A program made the translations under genes and the position numbers. A stretch of DNA of 64,000 nucleotides from Actinomadura physcomitrii (GTDB taxonomy: Bacteria > Actinomycetota > Actinomycetes > Streptosporangiales > Streptosporangiaceae), in assembly GCF_008923205.2 (NCBI RefSeq), contig NZ_WBMS02000002.1, positions 1 through 64,000 of the forward strand, read 5' to 3'. Positions 25,723 through 34,236 of this stretch are shown one piece after another. Each line of letters opens with the position of its first letter. Within the stretch, counting starts at the first letter, position 1. A model generated the notes under the pieces. That model made no database searches, was not told the origin of the DNA, and was given only the letters and a program-made list of their open reading frames with translations.

Positions 25723-26631
25723 ATGCGGGTGCTGCTGCACTACGACATGGACCACACCGAGCCCGGCCTGGACATCGTCTCCTGCTCGGAGCAGGACGAC
25801 GCCCGCTTCGCCGAGCTGCTGCCGGACACCGAGGTGATCTGGCACGTGCTGCGCCCGCTGACCGCCGCGGACATGGACCGGGCGCCGAAGCTGCGGCTGA
25901 TCCAGAAGCTCGGCACCGGGGTGAACACGATCGACCTGGACGCCGCCGCCGAGCGCGGGATCGCGGTCGCGAACATGCCGGGCCGCAACGCGCAGGCCGT
26001 CGCGGAGACGAGCCTGCTGCTGATGCTCGCGGCGCTGCGCAAGCTCGTCGCGTTCGACGCGCGGACGCGGCGCGGCGAGGGCTGGCCCGCCGCCCGGTCG
26101 CTGGCCGGCGGCGAGCTGAGGGGCCGGACGGTCGGGCTGCTCGGCGGCGGCGAGATCGCGGGGCTGCTGCGCGGGATGCTGGAGGCGATCGGCGCGCGCG
26201 TCCTGTACACCTCGCGGCGCCCGCGCCGCGACGACCCCGCCTGGCGGGAGCTGGACGACCTGCTGCGGGCGAGCGACGTGCTGTCGGTGCACGTCCCGCT
26301 GACCGACGAGACGCACCACCTCCTCAACGCGGAGCGGCTCGCGCTGCTGCCGCCCGGCGCGGTCGTGGTGAACACGGCGCGCGGCGCGGTGATCGACGAG
26401 TCCGCGCTGGTCGCGGCGCTGGCGTCCGGCCGGCTCGGCGGCGCGGGCCTGGACGTGTTCGAGCGCGAGCCGGTCGACCCGGGCAACCCGCTGCTCGCGC
26501 TGGACAACGTCGCCGTGATGCCGCACGTCGCGTGGCTCACCGGCGAGACGTGGGACCGGTACTTCGAGGTCGCGGCGGAGAACTGCCGCCGCCTCGCCGC
26601 CGGCCGCGACCTGCTGCACCGGGTGCGCTGA
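25723..26631 (+). CDS. D-isomer-specific 2-hydroxyacid dehydrogenase
   Basis: A 302-residue NAD(P)-dependent enzyme reducing a 2-keto acid to a D-2-hydroxy acid, or the reverse. The dinucleotide motif is VGLLGGGEIAGLL, the signature is VVVNTARGAVIDESALVAAL with the catalytic Arg, Glu follows in the FEREPVD segment, and the catalytic His is in VMPHVAW. LGTGVNTIDLDAAAERGIAVANMPG is the typical substrate-domain block. The substrate cannot be named; phosphoglycerate dehydrogenase of serine synthesis is unlikely because no ACT or regulatory domain follows. ATG at 25723 is preceded by GAGAGGGG. Confidence 0.87.
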   Translation: MRVLLHYDMDHTEPGLDIVSCSEQDDARFAELLPDTEVIWHVLRPLTAADMDRAPKLRLIQKLGTGVNTIDLDAAAERGIAVANMPGRNAQAVAETSLLLMLAALRKLVAFDARTRRGEGWPAARSLAGGELRGRTVGLLGGGEIAGLLRGMLEAIGARVLYTSRRPRRDDPAWRELDDLLRASDVLSVHVPLTDETHHLLNAERLALLPPGAVVVNTARGAVIDESALVAALASGRLGGAGLDVFEREPVDPGNPLLALDNVAVMPHVAWLTGETWDRYFEVAAENCRRLAAGRDLLHRVR

Positions 26632-26709
26632 CCCACGGCGAACCGCGGTCTCGTCTCGGGGCGTCGGCCGTTTTGCCGCTCGGAGCCGCGGTCGCTAGCG
26701 TCGGTGATC

Positions 26710-27147
26710 ATGACCGACACTCCAGGCATTCCCGGGCTGACGCTGGCCGATGCGGACTGGCTGGCGCACGCCGCGCTGGAGGTCCGCGCGGAGCGCGGCT
26801 TCCCTCCGCTGGCGGTGGCCGTCGTCGACGTCACCGGCGAGCCGATCGTCCTGCGCCGAGACGACGGCGGCATGCCGATGACCAGCCGGATCGCGGTCGC
26901 CAAAGCCCGCACCGCCCTGCTGGCGCTGAAGTCCTCCGGCCAGATCGACCTGCCCGGCGGGATCGTCGACGGCATCCAGCACCTCTACGGCGGCGACTTC
27001 GTCCCGTGGGCGGGCGGTGTCCTGGTCACCGACGGCGAGGTGATCCTCGGCGCGGCGGGGGCGTCCGGCGGCCACGCCCTCGAAGACGAGGCGGCGGTGC
27101 AGACGGCCGTGGAGCGCTGGCAGGAGAACCGCTCTTCGGGCGGCTAG
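26710..27147 (+). CDS. HbpS/GlcG-like protein (PF03928)
   Basis: A 145-residue cytoplasmic protein of the heme-degrading/HbpS-like family. The core is FPPLAVAVVDVTGEPIVLRRDDGGMPMTSRIAVAKARTAL followed by GGVLVTDGEVILGAAGASGGHALEDEAAV. Family members bind heme or corrinoids or sit beside oxidative enzymes; no specific ligand is evident here, and no signal peptide is present, unlike HbpS. ATG at 26710 or GTG at 26704 may be used. The stop overlaps the convergent alcohol dehydrogenase gene by 4 bp. Confidence 0.82.
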   Translation: MTDTPGIPGLTLADADWLAHAALEVRAERGFPPLAVAVVDVTGEPIVLRRDDGGMPMTSRIAVAKARTALLALKSSGQIDLPGGIVDGIQHLYGGDFVPWAGGVLVTDGEVILGAAGASGGHALEDEAAVQTAVERWQENRSSGG

Positions 27148-28250
27148 GTGCGATGCCGGGGCACGAGCACCGGCTTGACGACCTTGCCGGACGCGGCGTC
27201 CGCCTCGGCCTGGTTGATCTGGTCGAGCGGGTAGGTCTCGATCAGGCGGTCGAAGGGGAACAGGCCCCGGCGCCACAGGTCGATCATCTTCGGGATGAAC
27301 GTCTGCGGGACGGCGTCGCCCTCGATGACGCCCTTCACCGTCCGGCCCATGAGCAGCAGGTTGGGGTCGAGCCGGTACTCCTCGGAGCCGACGCCGACGA
27401 GGGCGCAGACGCCGGTGGTGCGCACCGAGGCGACGGCGGCCGACACCACCGACGGGACGGCGGTCGTGTCGAAGGAGTACTGGACGCCCTCGCCGCCCGA
27501 CAGCGCCCGGATCCGGCCGGCGATGTCGTCGTCGGCGCCGTTGAGCGTGTGGGTGGCGCCGAATTCGCGGGCGAGGTCGAGGCGCGCGTCGTTCAGGTCG
27601 ACCGCGACGATCGTGGTGGCGCCCGCGACCTTCGCCGCCATGACGGCGGCGAGCCCGACCGCGCCCGTGCCGAAGACCGCGATGCCGTCGCCCGCGCGGA
27701 CGCCCAGCGAGATCAGCACGGACGCGGCGCCGGTCTGCACGCCGCAGCCGAGCGGGCCGAGTTTCTCCAGCGGCACGTCCTTGGGCACCGGGACGACGTT
27801 CCGCACGGTGCCGAGCGCGTGCGACGCGAACGACGACTGCCCGAACCAGCGGTTGCCGACCGCGTTCCCGTCGGCGTCGAGGGCGCGGGGCGTGCCGTCC
27901 AGCGGCACCGCGATCATGTTCAGCGCGGGCATCTGCGGGCAGGCGCCGGGCTTCGCGTCCCGGCAGTTCGCGCAGGTCCCGCACGAGTCGAACGACATGA
28001 CCACGTGGTCGCCCACGGTGACGCCGGCGACGCCCGGCCCCACCGCCTCGACCACCCCGGATCCCTCGTGCCCGAGGATCACCGGCTTGCCGACCAGGTC
28101 GCCCGGCGCCCGGCCGAGCAGGTCGGTGTGGCACATCCCGGCGCCCGCGATCCGGACGGCGATCTCGCCCGGCCCCGGGTCGGCGAGCTCGACCCGCTCG
28201 ATCGTGTAGGGGGCGTCTGCGGCGCGCAGCACCGCGGCGTCGATCTGCAC
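27144..28250 (-). CDS. zinc-dependent NAD alcohol dehydrogenase (aryl-alcohol type)
   Basis: A 368-residue medium-chain dehydrogenase. The catalytic zinc set is Cys40, His61-Glu62 and a Cys in LGCGVQTG. The structural zinc is bound by Cys90, 93, 96 and 104 in CGTCANC...C. The cofactor motif is VFGTGAVGLAAVMAAK. It resembles aryl- and mycothiol-independent alcohol dehydrogenases acting on hydrophobic alcohols. It starts with GTG at 28250, only 11 bp downstream of the P450 stop on the same strand, so the two are co-transcribed. A plausible joint role is hydroxylation by the P450 followed by oxidation of the new alcohol. Confidence 0.88.
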   Translation of the reverse strand: MQIDAAVLRAADAPYTIERVELADPGPGEIAVRIAGAGMCHTDLLGRAPGDLVGKPVILGHEGSGVVEAVGPGVAGVTVGDHVVMSFDSCGTCANCRDAKPGACPQMPALNMIAVPLDGTPRALDADGNAVGNRWFGQSSFASHALGTVRNVVPVPKDVPLEKLGPLGCGVQTGAASVLISLGVRAGDGIAVFGTGAVGLAAVMAAKVAGATTIVAVDLNDARLDLAREFGATHTLNGADDDIAGRIRALSGGEGVQYSFDTTAVPSVVSAAVASVRTTGVCALVGVGSEEYRLDPNLLLMGRTVKGVIEGDAVPQTFIPKMIDLWRRGLFPFDRLIETYPLDQINQAEADAASGKVVKPVLVPRHRT

Positions 28251-28261
28251 CGCGAGTCCTC

Positions 28262-29509
28262 TCAGGCCAGCGAGTAGCGGACGGGCAGCCGCTTCAGGCC
28301 GCCGACGAACGTGGTCGCGATGCTCTCCGCCGGGCCCGCCGGCTCGATCGAGCGCAGCCGCGGCAGCAGCTCCTCGAAGAAGGCGCGGACCTCGATGCGG
28401 GCCAGCGCCGCGCCCAGGCAGTAGTGCACGCCGAACCCGAACGCCAGGTGCTTGTTCGGGTCGCGGCCCGCGTCGAACGCGAACGGGTCGTCGAACACGT
28501 CCTCGTCGCGGTTCGCCGACGGGTAGGACAGCAGCACCGCGTCGCCCTCCCGGATCGTCGTGCCTCGCAACTCGTAGTCGCGGGTCGCGGTCCGCATGAA
28601 CTCCTTCACCGGCGTGACCCAGCGGATCATCTCGTCCACCGCGAGCGGCATCAGGTCCGGGTTCTCGGTGAGCCGTTTCCGCTGGTCGGGGTGGTCGATG
28701 AGGGCCTGCAGGCCGCCCGCGATCGTCGCGCTGGTGGTGTCGTGCCCGGCCGTCGCGATGATGACGTAGTACGAGGCGGTGTCGAAGTCGTTCAGCGGCT
28801 CGCCGTCGATCCGCGCGTTCGCGATCGCGGACGCGAGGTCGTCGGTCGGGTGCTTGCGGCGCTCCTCCGTCAGCCCCTGGAAGTAGGCGAAGAAGTCCAG
28901 CAGGACCTGCAGTTTCTCCTCGTTCGACTGGCCGCGCTGCAGCTCGTCGTCGTCACCGCCGAACAGCTCCTGGGTCAGCTTCAGCATGCGGTCGAAGTCG
29001 CTTTCCGGCAGGCCGAGCAGCGACAGGATGACGTACAGCGGGAAGTGCACCGCGACCTGCTGCGCGAAGTCGCACTCGCCGCCGAGCTCCACCATCCGGT
29101 CGACGTACCGCTTCGCCAGCTCCTTCACCCGCGGTTCGAGCGCCCGCATGGCGCGCGGCCGGAACCAGTCCGCGCCGATCGCCCGGATGACCCGGTGGTC
29201 GGGGTCGTCCATGTGGATCAGCGTGCGCAGCGCGATGCCCTGCTCGGCGCGCTGCCGGTTCAGCTCGTCGAACTCGGCGGTGCCGAGCAGCGGCCGCGGC
29301 GCGTTCAGGAAGATCTCGTGGTTCCGCTCGATCTCCAGCACGTCCGCGTGCTTCGTGATCGCCCAGAAGGGCGTGTAGTCCGGCGCCTCCACCCAGTGCA
29401 CCGGCGCCTCGCGCCGCAGCAGCGCGAGCGCCTCGTGCAGCCGCGCGTCGTCGGCGTACGCCTTCGGATCGGCGAGCGCCCGGCCCGCCTCGTCCACGCT
29501 CAGGGTCAT
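28262..29509 (-). CDS. cytochrome P450
   Basis: A 415-residue soluble class I bacterial P450. The oxygen-binding I-helix is ATAGHDTTSATI, the K-helix ExxR is EMIRW, and the heme loop FGFGVHYCLGAALARIE contains the thiolate Cys. It resembles actinobacterial P450s that act on lipids, sterols or terpenoids, but the substrate is not determinable. No ferredoxin or reductase is adjacent, so redox partners must come from elsewhere. The ATG at 29509 has only a modest ribosome-binding site (AAAAGGAGCGG). The leader upstream is long and foldable. Confidence 0.9.
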   Translation of the reverse strand: MTLSVDEAGRALADPKAYADDARLHEALALLRREAPVHWVEAPDYTPFWAITKHADVLEIERNHEIFLNAPRPLLGTAEFDELNRQRAEQGIALRTLIHMDDPDHRVIRAIGADWFRPRAMRALEPRVKELAKRYVDRMVELGGECDFAQQVAVHFPLYVILSLLGLPESDFDRMLKLTQELFGGDDDELQRGQSNEEKLQVLLDFFAYFQGLTEERRKHPTDDLASAIANARIDGEPLNDFDTASYYVIIATAGHDTTSATIAGGLQALIDHPDQRKRLTENPDLMPLAVDEMIRWVTPVKEFMRTATRDYELRGTTIREGDAVLLSYPSANRDEDVFDDPFAFDAGRDPNKHLAFGFGVHYCLGAALARIEVRAFFEELLPRLRSIEPAGPAESIATTFVGGLKRLPVRYSLA

Positions 29510-29700
29510 TCCGCTCCTTTTACTGCGTTGCCCTCGGCGTCAGGCCCTGGAGGGCCTTCCTTCAACGGGCCACGCGGCGATCGCTGCATCGCTCCGGCTC
29601 GCCCAGGGGCTCGCTGCGCGATCGCAACGCTCGGGTGGTCGCGGGTCGAGCTTAGAACGGTGCGGGCCTTGATGTAAGTGTCAGGTTACTGTTTGGGGCG
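29510..29700 (-). promoter_or_regulatory. leader and candidate operator upstream of the P450 gene
   Basis: This 191-bp region holds the P450 promoter. GTAA-N8-TTAC at 29674-29689 is a candidate dyad operator. Nearer the gene are a hairpin around GGCCCTGGAGGGCC (29545-29558), two copies of GCGATCGC, and CTCGCCCAGGGGCTCG, so the mRNA leader can fold extensively. No known riboswitch is recognised. Confidence 0.45.
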
Positions 29701-30462
29701 TTAGGTGAAGCTACCGTGGCGGCCTTGGCCGGCCTTGAACTTTTCGGCGCCTTCTTCGGCGTCTTGCAGGGAGATCAGGCCGTGGCGGAATTCGACGTCC
29801 AGGGCCTCGTCCTCTGGCAGGCCCTCGGTGTCCAGGACGGACATGCGGTCGTTGCGTAGGCACGCCTGCGGGAAGCGGGCGAGGTCCGCCGCCAGCTCCT
29901 CCGCCGCCTCCCGGGACGTCCCCGGCGGGACGAGCCGGTTCGCGAGGCCGATGTCGAACGCCTCCCGCGCGCCGACCGGGCGGCCCGTCAGGATCAGATC
30001 CATGGCGCGGCTCGTGCCGATGAGGCGGGGCAGCCGGAACGTTCCGCCGTCCACCAGCGGGACGCCCCAGCGGCGGCAGTACACGCCGAACGTCGCGTCC
30101 TCCTCGACGATTCGCAGGTCGCACCAGAGCGCCAGCTCCAGGCCCCCCGCGACCGCGTGCCCCGCGACGGCCGCGATCACCGGCTTCGACAGCCGCATCC
30201 GGGTGCAGCCGAGCGGGCCGTCGGCGGGCGGCGCGTCCACCCGGGGGCTGCGGTCGGTGCCGATCGACTTCAGGTCGGCGCCCGAGCAGAACGTCCCGCC
30301 CTCGCCCCACAGCACGGCGACGCTCGCGCCCGGGTCGGCGTCGAACGCCCGGAACGCCGCCGCGAGTTCGGCCGCGGCCGTCCCGTCCACGGCGTTGCGC
30401 GCCTCCGGACGGGACATGACCACGGTCGTGACGGGCCCGCGGCGCTCGCTCCTTACCGGCAT
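29701..30462 (-). CDS. enoyl-CoA hydratase/isomerase-family protein
   Basis: A 253-residue crotonase. Oxyanion-hole motifs are visible: FCSGADLKSIG in the first and AVAGHAVAGGLELALWCDLRI in the second. VYCRRWGVPLVDGGTFRLPRLIG follows, where the usual catalytic Glu pair is not both present (Gly-Val-Pro and Val-Asp-Gly-Gly), which argues for isomerase, hydrolase or degenerate chemistry rather than classical hydration. The ATG at 30462 lies one base after the upstream stop (TGAGATG), so it is translated with the acyl-CoA dehydrogenase. It is part of a two-gene fatty or branched acyl-CoA operon. Confidence 0.86.
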   Translation of the reverse strand: MPVRSERRGPVTTVVMSRPEARNAVDGTAAAELAAAFRAFDADPGASVAVLWGEGGTFCSGADLKSIGTDRSPRVDAPPADGPLGCTRMRLSKPVIAAVAGHAVAGGLELALWCDLRIVEEDATFGVYCRRWGVPLVDGGTFRLPRLIGTSRAMDLILTGRPVGAREAFDIGLANRLVPPGTSREAAEELAADLARFPQACLRNDRMSVLDTEGLPEDEALDVEFRHGLISLQDAEEGAEKFKAGQGRHGSFT

Positions 30463-30463
30463 C

Positions 30464-32230
30464 TCACTCCTCTGCGCGGACGAACGCGCCGTCCACCAGG
30501 TCCTTGAAGCGGTCGAGGTCCTCGGCCGGCGCGTCGATCGCCCGCAGCGGGCCCGCGTCGGCGAGGTGCCTTCGAGCGTAGAGCCGCGCGACGAGCGCCT
30601 TGCGGTCGGCGCCCGAGTCGGCGCGCTCCCAGCCGGCCTGCTCCAGCAGCAGCGCCGCCGCGTACACGTCCGCCATGTACTGCGCGAGCGGGTACAGGCG
30701 CGCCTCGGCGGTCGTCCGGTCGAGGCCGCGCCACTTCGCGATCGCCTCGCGGACGTGGCCGATCCGTTCGCCGACGAGGTCGGCGGTCGCGTCGTCGCCG
30801 GCGGGCGCGTTCCGGACGGCCTCGGTGAGCCGGTCGAGGAACGGCTCGTGCGCGTCCTGCCGCTCGATGGCGCGGCGGACGTCCAGGCACAGGATGTTGT
30901 CGCCGCCCTCCCAGATCGGGTTGACCTGCGCGTCCCGCAGGATGCGGGCGACCGGCCACTGCTCGATGTAGCCGTTGCCGCCGTGGATCTCGATCGCGTC
31001 GCTCGCCGCCGTCACGCCGAGCCGCGCGGCGCGCAGCTTGATGAGCGCCGCGCCGACCCGCAGCCGCGGTCTCCCCAGGTACCCGTCGAACACCAGCGCC
31101 TGGACGGCCTCCGTCTCGACGATCATCTCGGCGAGCTTGCGGCGCATCAGCGGCTGCTCGTCCAGCGGCGCCCCGAACGCCTCGCGCGCCCGCGTGTAGC
31201 AGAGCGACTCCACCAGCGACCGGCGCGCGCAGCCGAGCCCCATCATCGAGATGCCGAGCCGCGCGCCGTTCGTCAGCTCCATCATCCGCGCGAGGCCCCT
31301 GCCGTCCCCGCCCTCGCCCGCGCTCGACGCCGGGGCCAGCAGGAACGCCTCCGCGTCGGTGAACTCGATCTCCGCGGACGCCACCGACCGGGTGCCGAGC
31401 TTGTCCTTCAGCCGGCGGATCCGCACCCCGTTGCGCGTCCCGTCCCGCCGCTCCCGCAGCACCAGGAACGGCGCGATGCCGCGCACCCCGTCCACCGCGC
31501 CCTCCGGCTTGGCGAGGACGACGAACGCCGACCCGTTGGCGTTCGAGGCGAACCATTTGAAGCCGTTGAGCCGCCACGCGTCACCGTCCCGGGACGCCGT
31601 CGACTCCAGCGCGCCGAGGTCGGAGCCGCCGGACCGCTCGGTGAGCATCTGCGCGGCCTCGCCGGAGAACTCCCCGGCCGCGAAGATCTCCCGGACGCGC
31701 TCCTTCACCTCGTCCGGCGCGAACAGCTCGGTGAGCCGGACGACCATGTCGCCGCCGGTGCCGAGCGCGCACGCCATGCCGATGTCGGCCTGGTCGAGCA
31801 GGTAGCTCCAGGCGACGCCGAGCGGCGCCGGGTCCACGCCGTTCGCCCTCGCCTCCGCGATGAGGTCCGGCCGGGTGAACGAGGTCGCGACCAGCTCGCG
31901 CCGGGACGCCTCGAACGAGCCCGGCATCACGACCTCGCTGACGTCGCGGCCCCACCGGTCGTACTTCTCCAGCCGCGGCGGGTTCCGGTCGGTCTCCTCC
32001 GCCCACGCGTTCACCGGGCCGCCCATGAGCGCGCCCAGCGCGCGCAGGCGCGGCTCGGCCCAGCCGAGGCCGTCGCCGAGGTGGCGCCGCATCAGGAAGC
32101 GCAGCGTCGGGTCGCAGTCGTACCAGTTGAGGCCCGCGGCCCCCTGGTAGCGCTCCGTCGCGTACCGGCGGGCCTTGTCGGCGCCGCCGAACGGGAGCCG
32201 GTCGAACGGCTCGGTCAGGTAAGAGGCCAT
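30464..32230 (-). CDS. acyl-CoA dehydrogenase, AidB-like
   Basis: A 588-residue flavoprotein of the acyl-CoA dehydrogenase family. Its length and opening (an extra N-terminal domain before LIAEARANG) match the AidB-like branch. The FAD and acyl-CoA segment is EAAQMLTERSGGSDLGALES with FKWFASNANGSAFVVLA. The late motif is IEIHGGNGYIEQWPVARILRDAQVNPIWEGG, where the AidB group differs from ordinary dehydrogenases. AidB of E. coli is linked to alkylation response, so the true role could be acyl-CoA oxidation or protection. It is coupled to the downstream crotonase and divergent from a PaaX-type regulator. Confidence 0.88.
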   Translation of the reverse strand: MASYLTEPFDRLPFGGADKARRYATERYQGAAGLNWYDCDPTLRFLMRRHLGDGLGWAEPRLRALGALMGGPVNAWAEETDRNPPRLEKYDRWGRDVSEVVMPGSFEASRRELVATSFTRPDLIAEARANGVDPAPLGVAWSYLLDQADIGMACALGTGGDMVVRLTELFAPDEVKERVREIFAAGEFSGEAAQMLTERSGGSDLGALESTASRDGDAWRLNGFKWFASNANGSAFVVLAKPEGAVDGVRGIAPFLVLRERRDGTRNGVRIRRLKDKLGTRSVASAEIEFTDAEAFLLAPASSAGEGGDGRGLARMMELTNGARLGISMMGLGCARRSLVESLCYTRAREAFGAPLDEQPLMRRKLAEMIVETEAVQALVFDGYLGRPRLRVGAALIKLRAARLGVTAASDAIEIHGGNGYIEQWPVARILRDAQVNPIWEGGDNILCLDVRRAIERQDAHEPFLDRLTEAVRNAPAGDDATADLVGERIGHVREAIAKWRGLDRTTAEARLYPLAQYMADVYAAALLLEQAGWERADSGADRKALVARLYARRHLADAGPLRAIDAPAEDLDRFKDLVDGAFVRAEE

Positions 32231-32246
32231 GCCCCGGACGTTACGC

Positions 32247-32266
32247 TTCCATGTCACGTGATGGAA
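32247..32266. promoter_or_regulatory. candidate PaaX-type operator between divergent genes
   Basis: TTCCATGTCACGTGATGGAA is a 20-bp dyad with perfect 6-bp outer arms. It lies 16 bp upstream of the acyl-CoA dehydrogenase start and 75 bp upstream of the regulator gene, a good position to control both. Confidence 0.55.
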
Positions 32267-32341
32267 GACTGTAATCTCACCGGCGTCCGCACCCGGACGG
32301 CCGCCCCGCCCGGCCCGCACCGGATAAAGTCCGCAGCAGCC

Positions 32342-33073
32342 ATGGACACGCTCCACCTCCGCCCCCTCACCGCGCGCTCCGTCGTGCTCAGCACCCTGCT
32401 GGGCGTCCACCCGCCCCGGCTCGCCGCGCGCCACCTCGTCCGCGTCGGCGACCTGTTCGGCATCGCCGAGGGCACGATCCGCGTCGCGCTGTCCCGCATG
32501 GTCACCGCCGGCGACCTCGTCCAGACCGACGGGAAGTACGCGCTCACCGACCGGCTCCTGCGCCGCCAGGCCCGCCAGGACGAGAGCCGCCGGCCCCGCA
32601 CCCGCCCCTGGGACGGCACCTGGGAGATCGCCATCATCACCGCCGAGCGCCGCCCCGCCGCCGACCGCGCCGCCCTCCGCCAGGCCATGTCCGCGCTGCG
32701 GCTCGCCGAGCTGCGCGAGGGCACCTGGCTGCGCCCCGCCAACCTCGACCGGCCGCGCTCGGAGACCGTCGTCCGCCAGTGCACCTTCCTCGCGGGCCGC
32801 CCCGAGCAGGACCCCGCCGTCCTCGCCCGCGCCCTCTGGGACCTCGACGGCTGGGCCGCCACCGCCGAGGCGCTCCGCGCGTCCCTCGCCCGCGCCGGCA
32901 CGATCGCCGAACGCTTCACCCTCGCCGCCGCCGCCCTGCGCCACCTGCTCCGCGACCCGATCCTGCCGCCCGCCCTCCTGCCGCCCGGCTGGCCCGGCGA
33001 CGCGCTCCGCGCCGGCTACGAGCGCTTCGAGACCGACTTCGCCCGCCTTCTCACCATCGAGCTGCGGCCCTGA
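32342..33073 (+). CDS. PaaX-family transcriptional regulator
   Basis: A 243-residue GntR-like regulator of the PaaX group. The N-terminal winged helix is FGIAEGTIRVALSRMVTAGDLVQTDGKYALTDRLLRRQ, and the following WDGTWEIAIITAERR is the conserved PaaX central segment; a C-terminal helical domain follows. PaaX proteins classically sense phenylacetyl-CoA and repress its breakdown genes, and relatives sense other acyl-CoAs. It is divergent from the acyl-CoA dehydrogenase/crotonase pair, so it probably represses them in response to an acyl-CoA. Confidence 0.86.
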   Translation: MDTLHLRPLTARSVVLSTLLGVHPPRLAARHLVRVGDLFGIAEGTIRVALSRMVTAGDLVQTDGKYALTDRLLRRQARQDESRRPRTRPWDGTWEIAIITAERRPAADRAALRQAMSALRLAELREGTWLRPANLDRPRSETVVRQCTFLAGRPEQDPAVLARALWDLDGWAATAEALRASLARAGTIAERFTLAAAALRHLLRDPILPPALLPPGWPGDALRAGYERFETDFARLLTIELRP

Positions 33074-33080
33074 GCCCCGC

Positions 33081-33794
33081 TCACGGCGCCGAGAGCACGC
33101 GGAACCCCGCGTCGACCGGGATCCGGGCGCCCGCCAGCGCGGGCAGCGACCCGTCCACCACCGCCGCGATCACCGCCGCCACGTCGTCCGGCTCCACCAT
33201 CCGCCCGAGCACCGACCGCGCGGCGAGGGCCTCCTCGATCTCCGGCGTCCGCACCGCCGACGACCCCTCGGTGCGCACCGCGGCGGGCGCGACCACGTTG
33301 ACCCCCACCGGGCTCGCCTCCGCCGCGACATGCCGCGCGAATGCCTCCAGCGCTGCCTTCGCCGCCGTGTGCGCGCCGCTCATCGGCCGCGTGAGCTCGG
33401 CGCTGAGGCTCGACACGTAGACGATCCGCCCGTGCGCCGGCATGTCCGGCAAGGCGGCCTGCGTCACGTGGTACGCCGCGGCGAGCTCGCCCTCCACCTT
33501 CCCGATGAACGCCTTCCACGGCAGCGACCGCACCGGCCCGAACGCCGGATCGATGTTCGCGTTGCACACCAGGGCCGTGACCGGCCCGCACGCCGCCACG
33601 AGCGCCGCCACCTCCCCGGGGTCGCGGACGTCGGCGCGTATCGCCGTCCCGCCCGTCTCCGCGGCGACGGCCTTCGCCGACGCCTCGTCGCGGTAGTAGT
33701 TGACGACCACGCGGTATCCGCGGCGGGCGAGTTCCCTTGCGGTGGACGCGCCGATGCCACGGCCCCCACCGGTCACGAGTGCGATTGGCTCCAT
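33081..33794 (-). CDS. short-chain dehydrogenase/reductase with His at the catalytic Tyr position
   Basis: A 237-residue Rossmann-fold SDR. The cofactor motif is TGGGRGIG (residues 8-15), the NAG-like motif is CNAN at 77-80, and Ser129 sits where the catalytic Ser belongs. The YxxxK motif reads His142-TAAK146: the Tyr codon TAC is CAC here, and everything else around it is conserved (SGAHTAAKAALEAF). The enzyme may be inactive, use His as acid/base or serve as a binding protein. It is divergent from an HxlR regulator. The start is ATG at 33794. Confidence 0.85.
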   Translation of the reverse strand: MEPIALVTGGGRGIGASTARELARRGYRVVVNYYRDEASAKAVAAETGGTAIRADVRDPGEVAALVAACGPVTALVCNANIDPAFGPVRSLPWKAFIGKVEGELAAAYHVTQAALPDMPAHGRIVYVSSLSAELTRPMSGAHTAAKAALEAFARHVAAEASPVGVNVVAPAAVRTEGSSAVRTPEIEEALAARSVLGRMVEPDDVAAVIAAVVDGSLPALAGARIPVDAGFRVLSAP

Positions 33795-33876
33795 GCCGCA
33801 CACGCTAGGAGACCGGGCTAACCTTTCGTAAGTACGTACCTTCGAGTAAGCCCAGGCAGCGAGAGTAGGTTCCCTG
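33795..33876. promoter_or_regulatory. divergent promoter between SDR and HxlR genes
   Basis: An 82-bp gap with an AT-richer core. GTACGTAC at 33832-33839 is a perfect palindrome flanked by similar TTCGTAA and TTCGAGTAAG segments, a likely HxlR operator. Confidence 0.5.
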
Positions 33877-34236
33877 ATGGACGACGTCTTCCGCCGAGAC
33901 TGCCCCGCCCGCGTCGTCCTCGACCACGTGACCCGCCGCTGGGGCGTCCTCGTGCTCACCGCGCTGGACGGCTCCGACCTGCGCTTCTACGAACTGCGCG
34001 ACCGGATCGAGGGCGTCAGCGAGAAGATGCTGTCGCAGACGCTGCGCACCCTCGTCCGCGACGGCCTCGTCCTGCGCACGGTGGAGCCGACCGTCCCGCC
34101 CTCGGTCACCTACGCCCTCACCCCGCTCGGCCGCGGCCTCACCACGTCCCTGCGCACCCTGACCACCTGGATCCGCGACCACGCCGGCGAGATCATCACC
34201 GCCCAGCGCACCTACGACGGGATCAGCGTGGAGTGA
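33877..34236 (+). CDS. HxlR-family regulator
   Basis: A 119-residue winged-helix protein. The conserved opening CPARVVLDHVTRRWGVLVLTALDGSDLRFYELRDRIEGVSEKMLSQTLRTLVRDGLV is diagnostic of the HxlR/DUF24 family, with Cys9 as a possible redox or electrophile sensor. It is divergent from the SDR gene and probably represses it. The final 14 bp overlap the convergent thioesterase gene. Confidence 0.9.
   Translation: MDDVFRRDCPARVVLDHVTRRWGVLVLTALDGSDLRFYELRDRIEGVSEKMLSQTLRTLVRDGLVLRTVEPTVPPSVTYALTPLGRGLTTSLRTLTTWIRDHAGEIITAQRTYDGISVE

Noticed and set aside
27144-29509. Secondary-metabolite cluster centred on the P450
   Set aside because: Only a P450 and an alcohol dehydrogenase are paired; there is no synthase, carrier protein or tailoring set nearby.
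29705-33073. A 1122-codon open frame on the plus strand across the crotonase and acyl-CoA dehydrogenase genes
   Set aside because: Only its last 243 codons are a real gene (the PaaX-type regulator). The rest is the antisense of well-recognised enzymes and has Arg/Pro/Ala-rich composition typical of GC-driven open frames.
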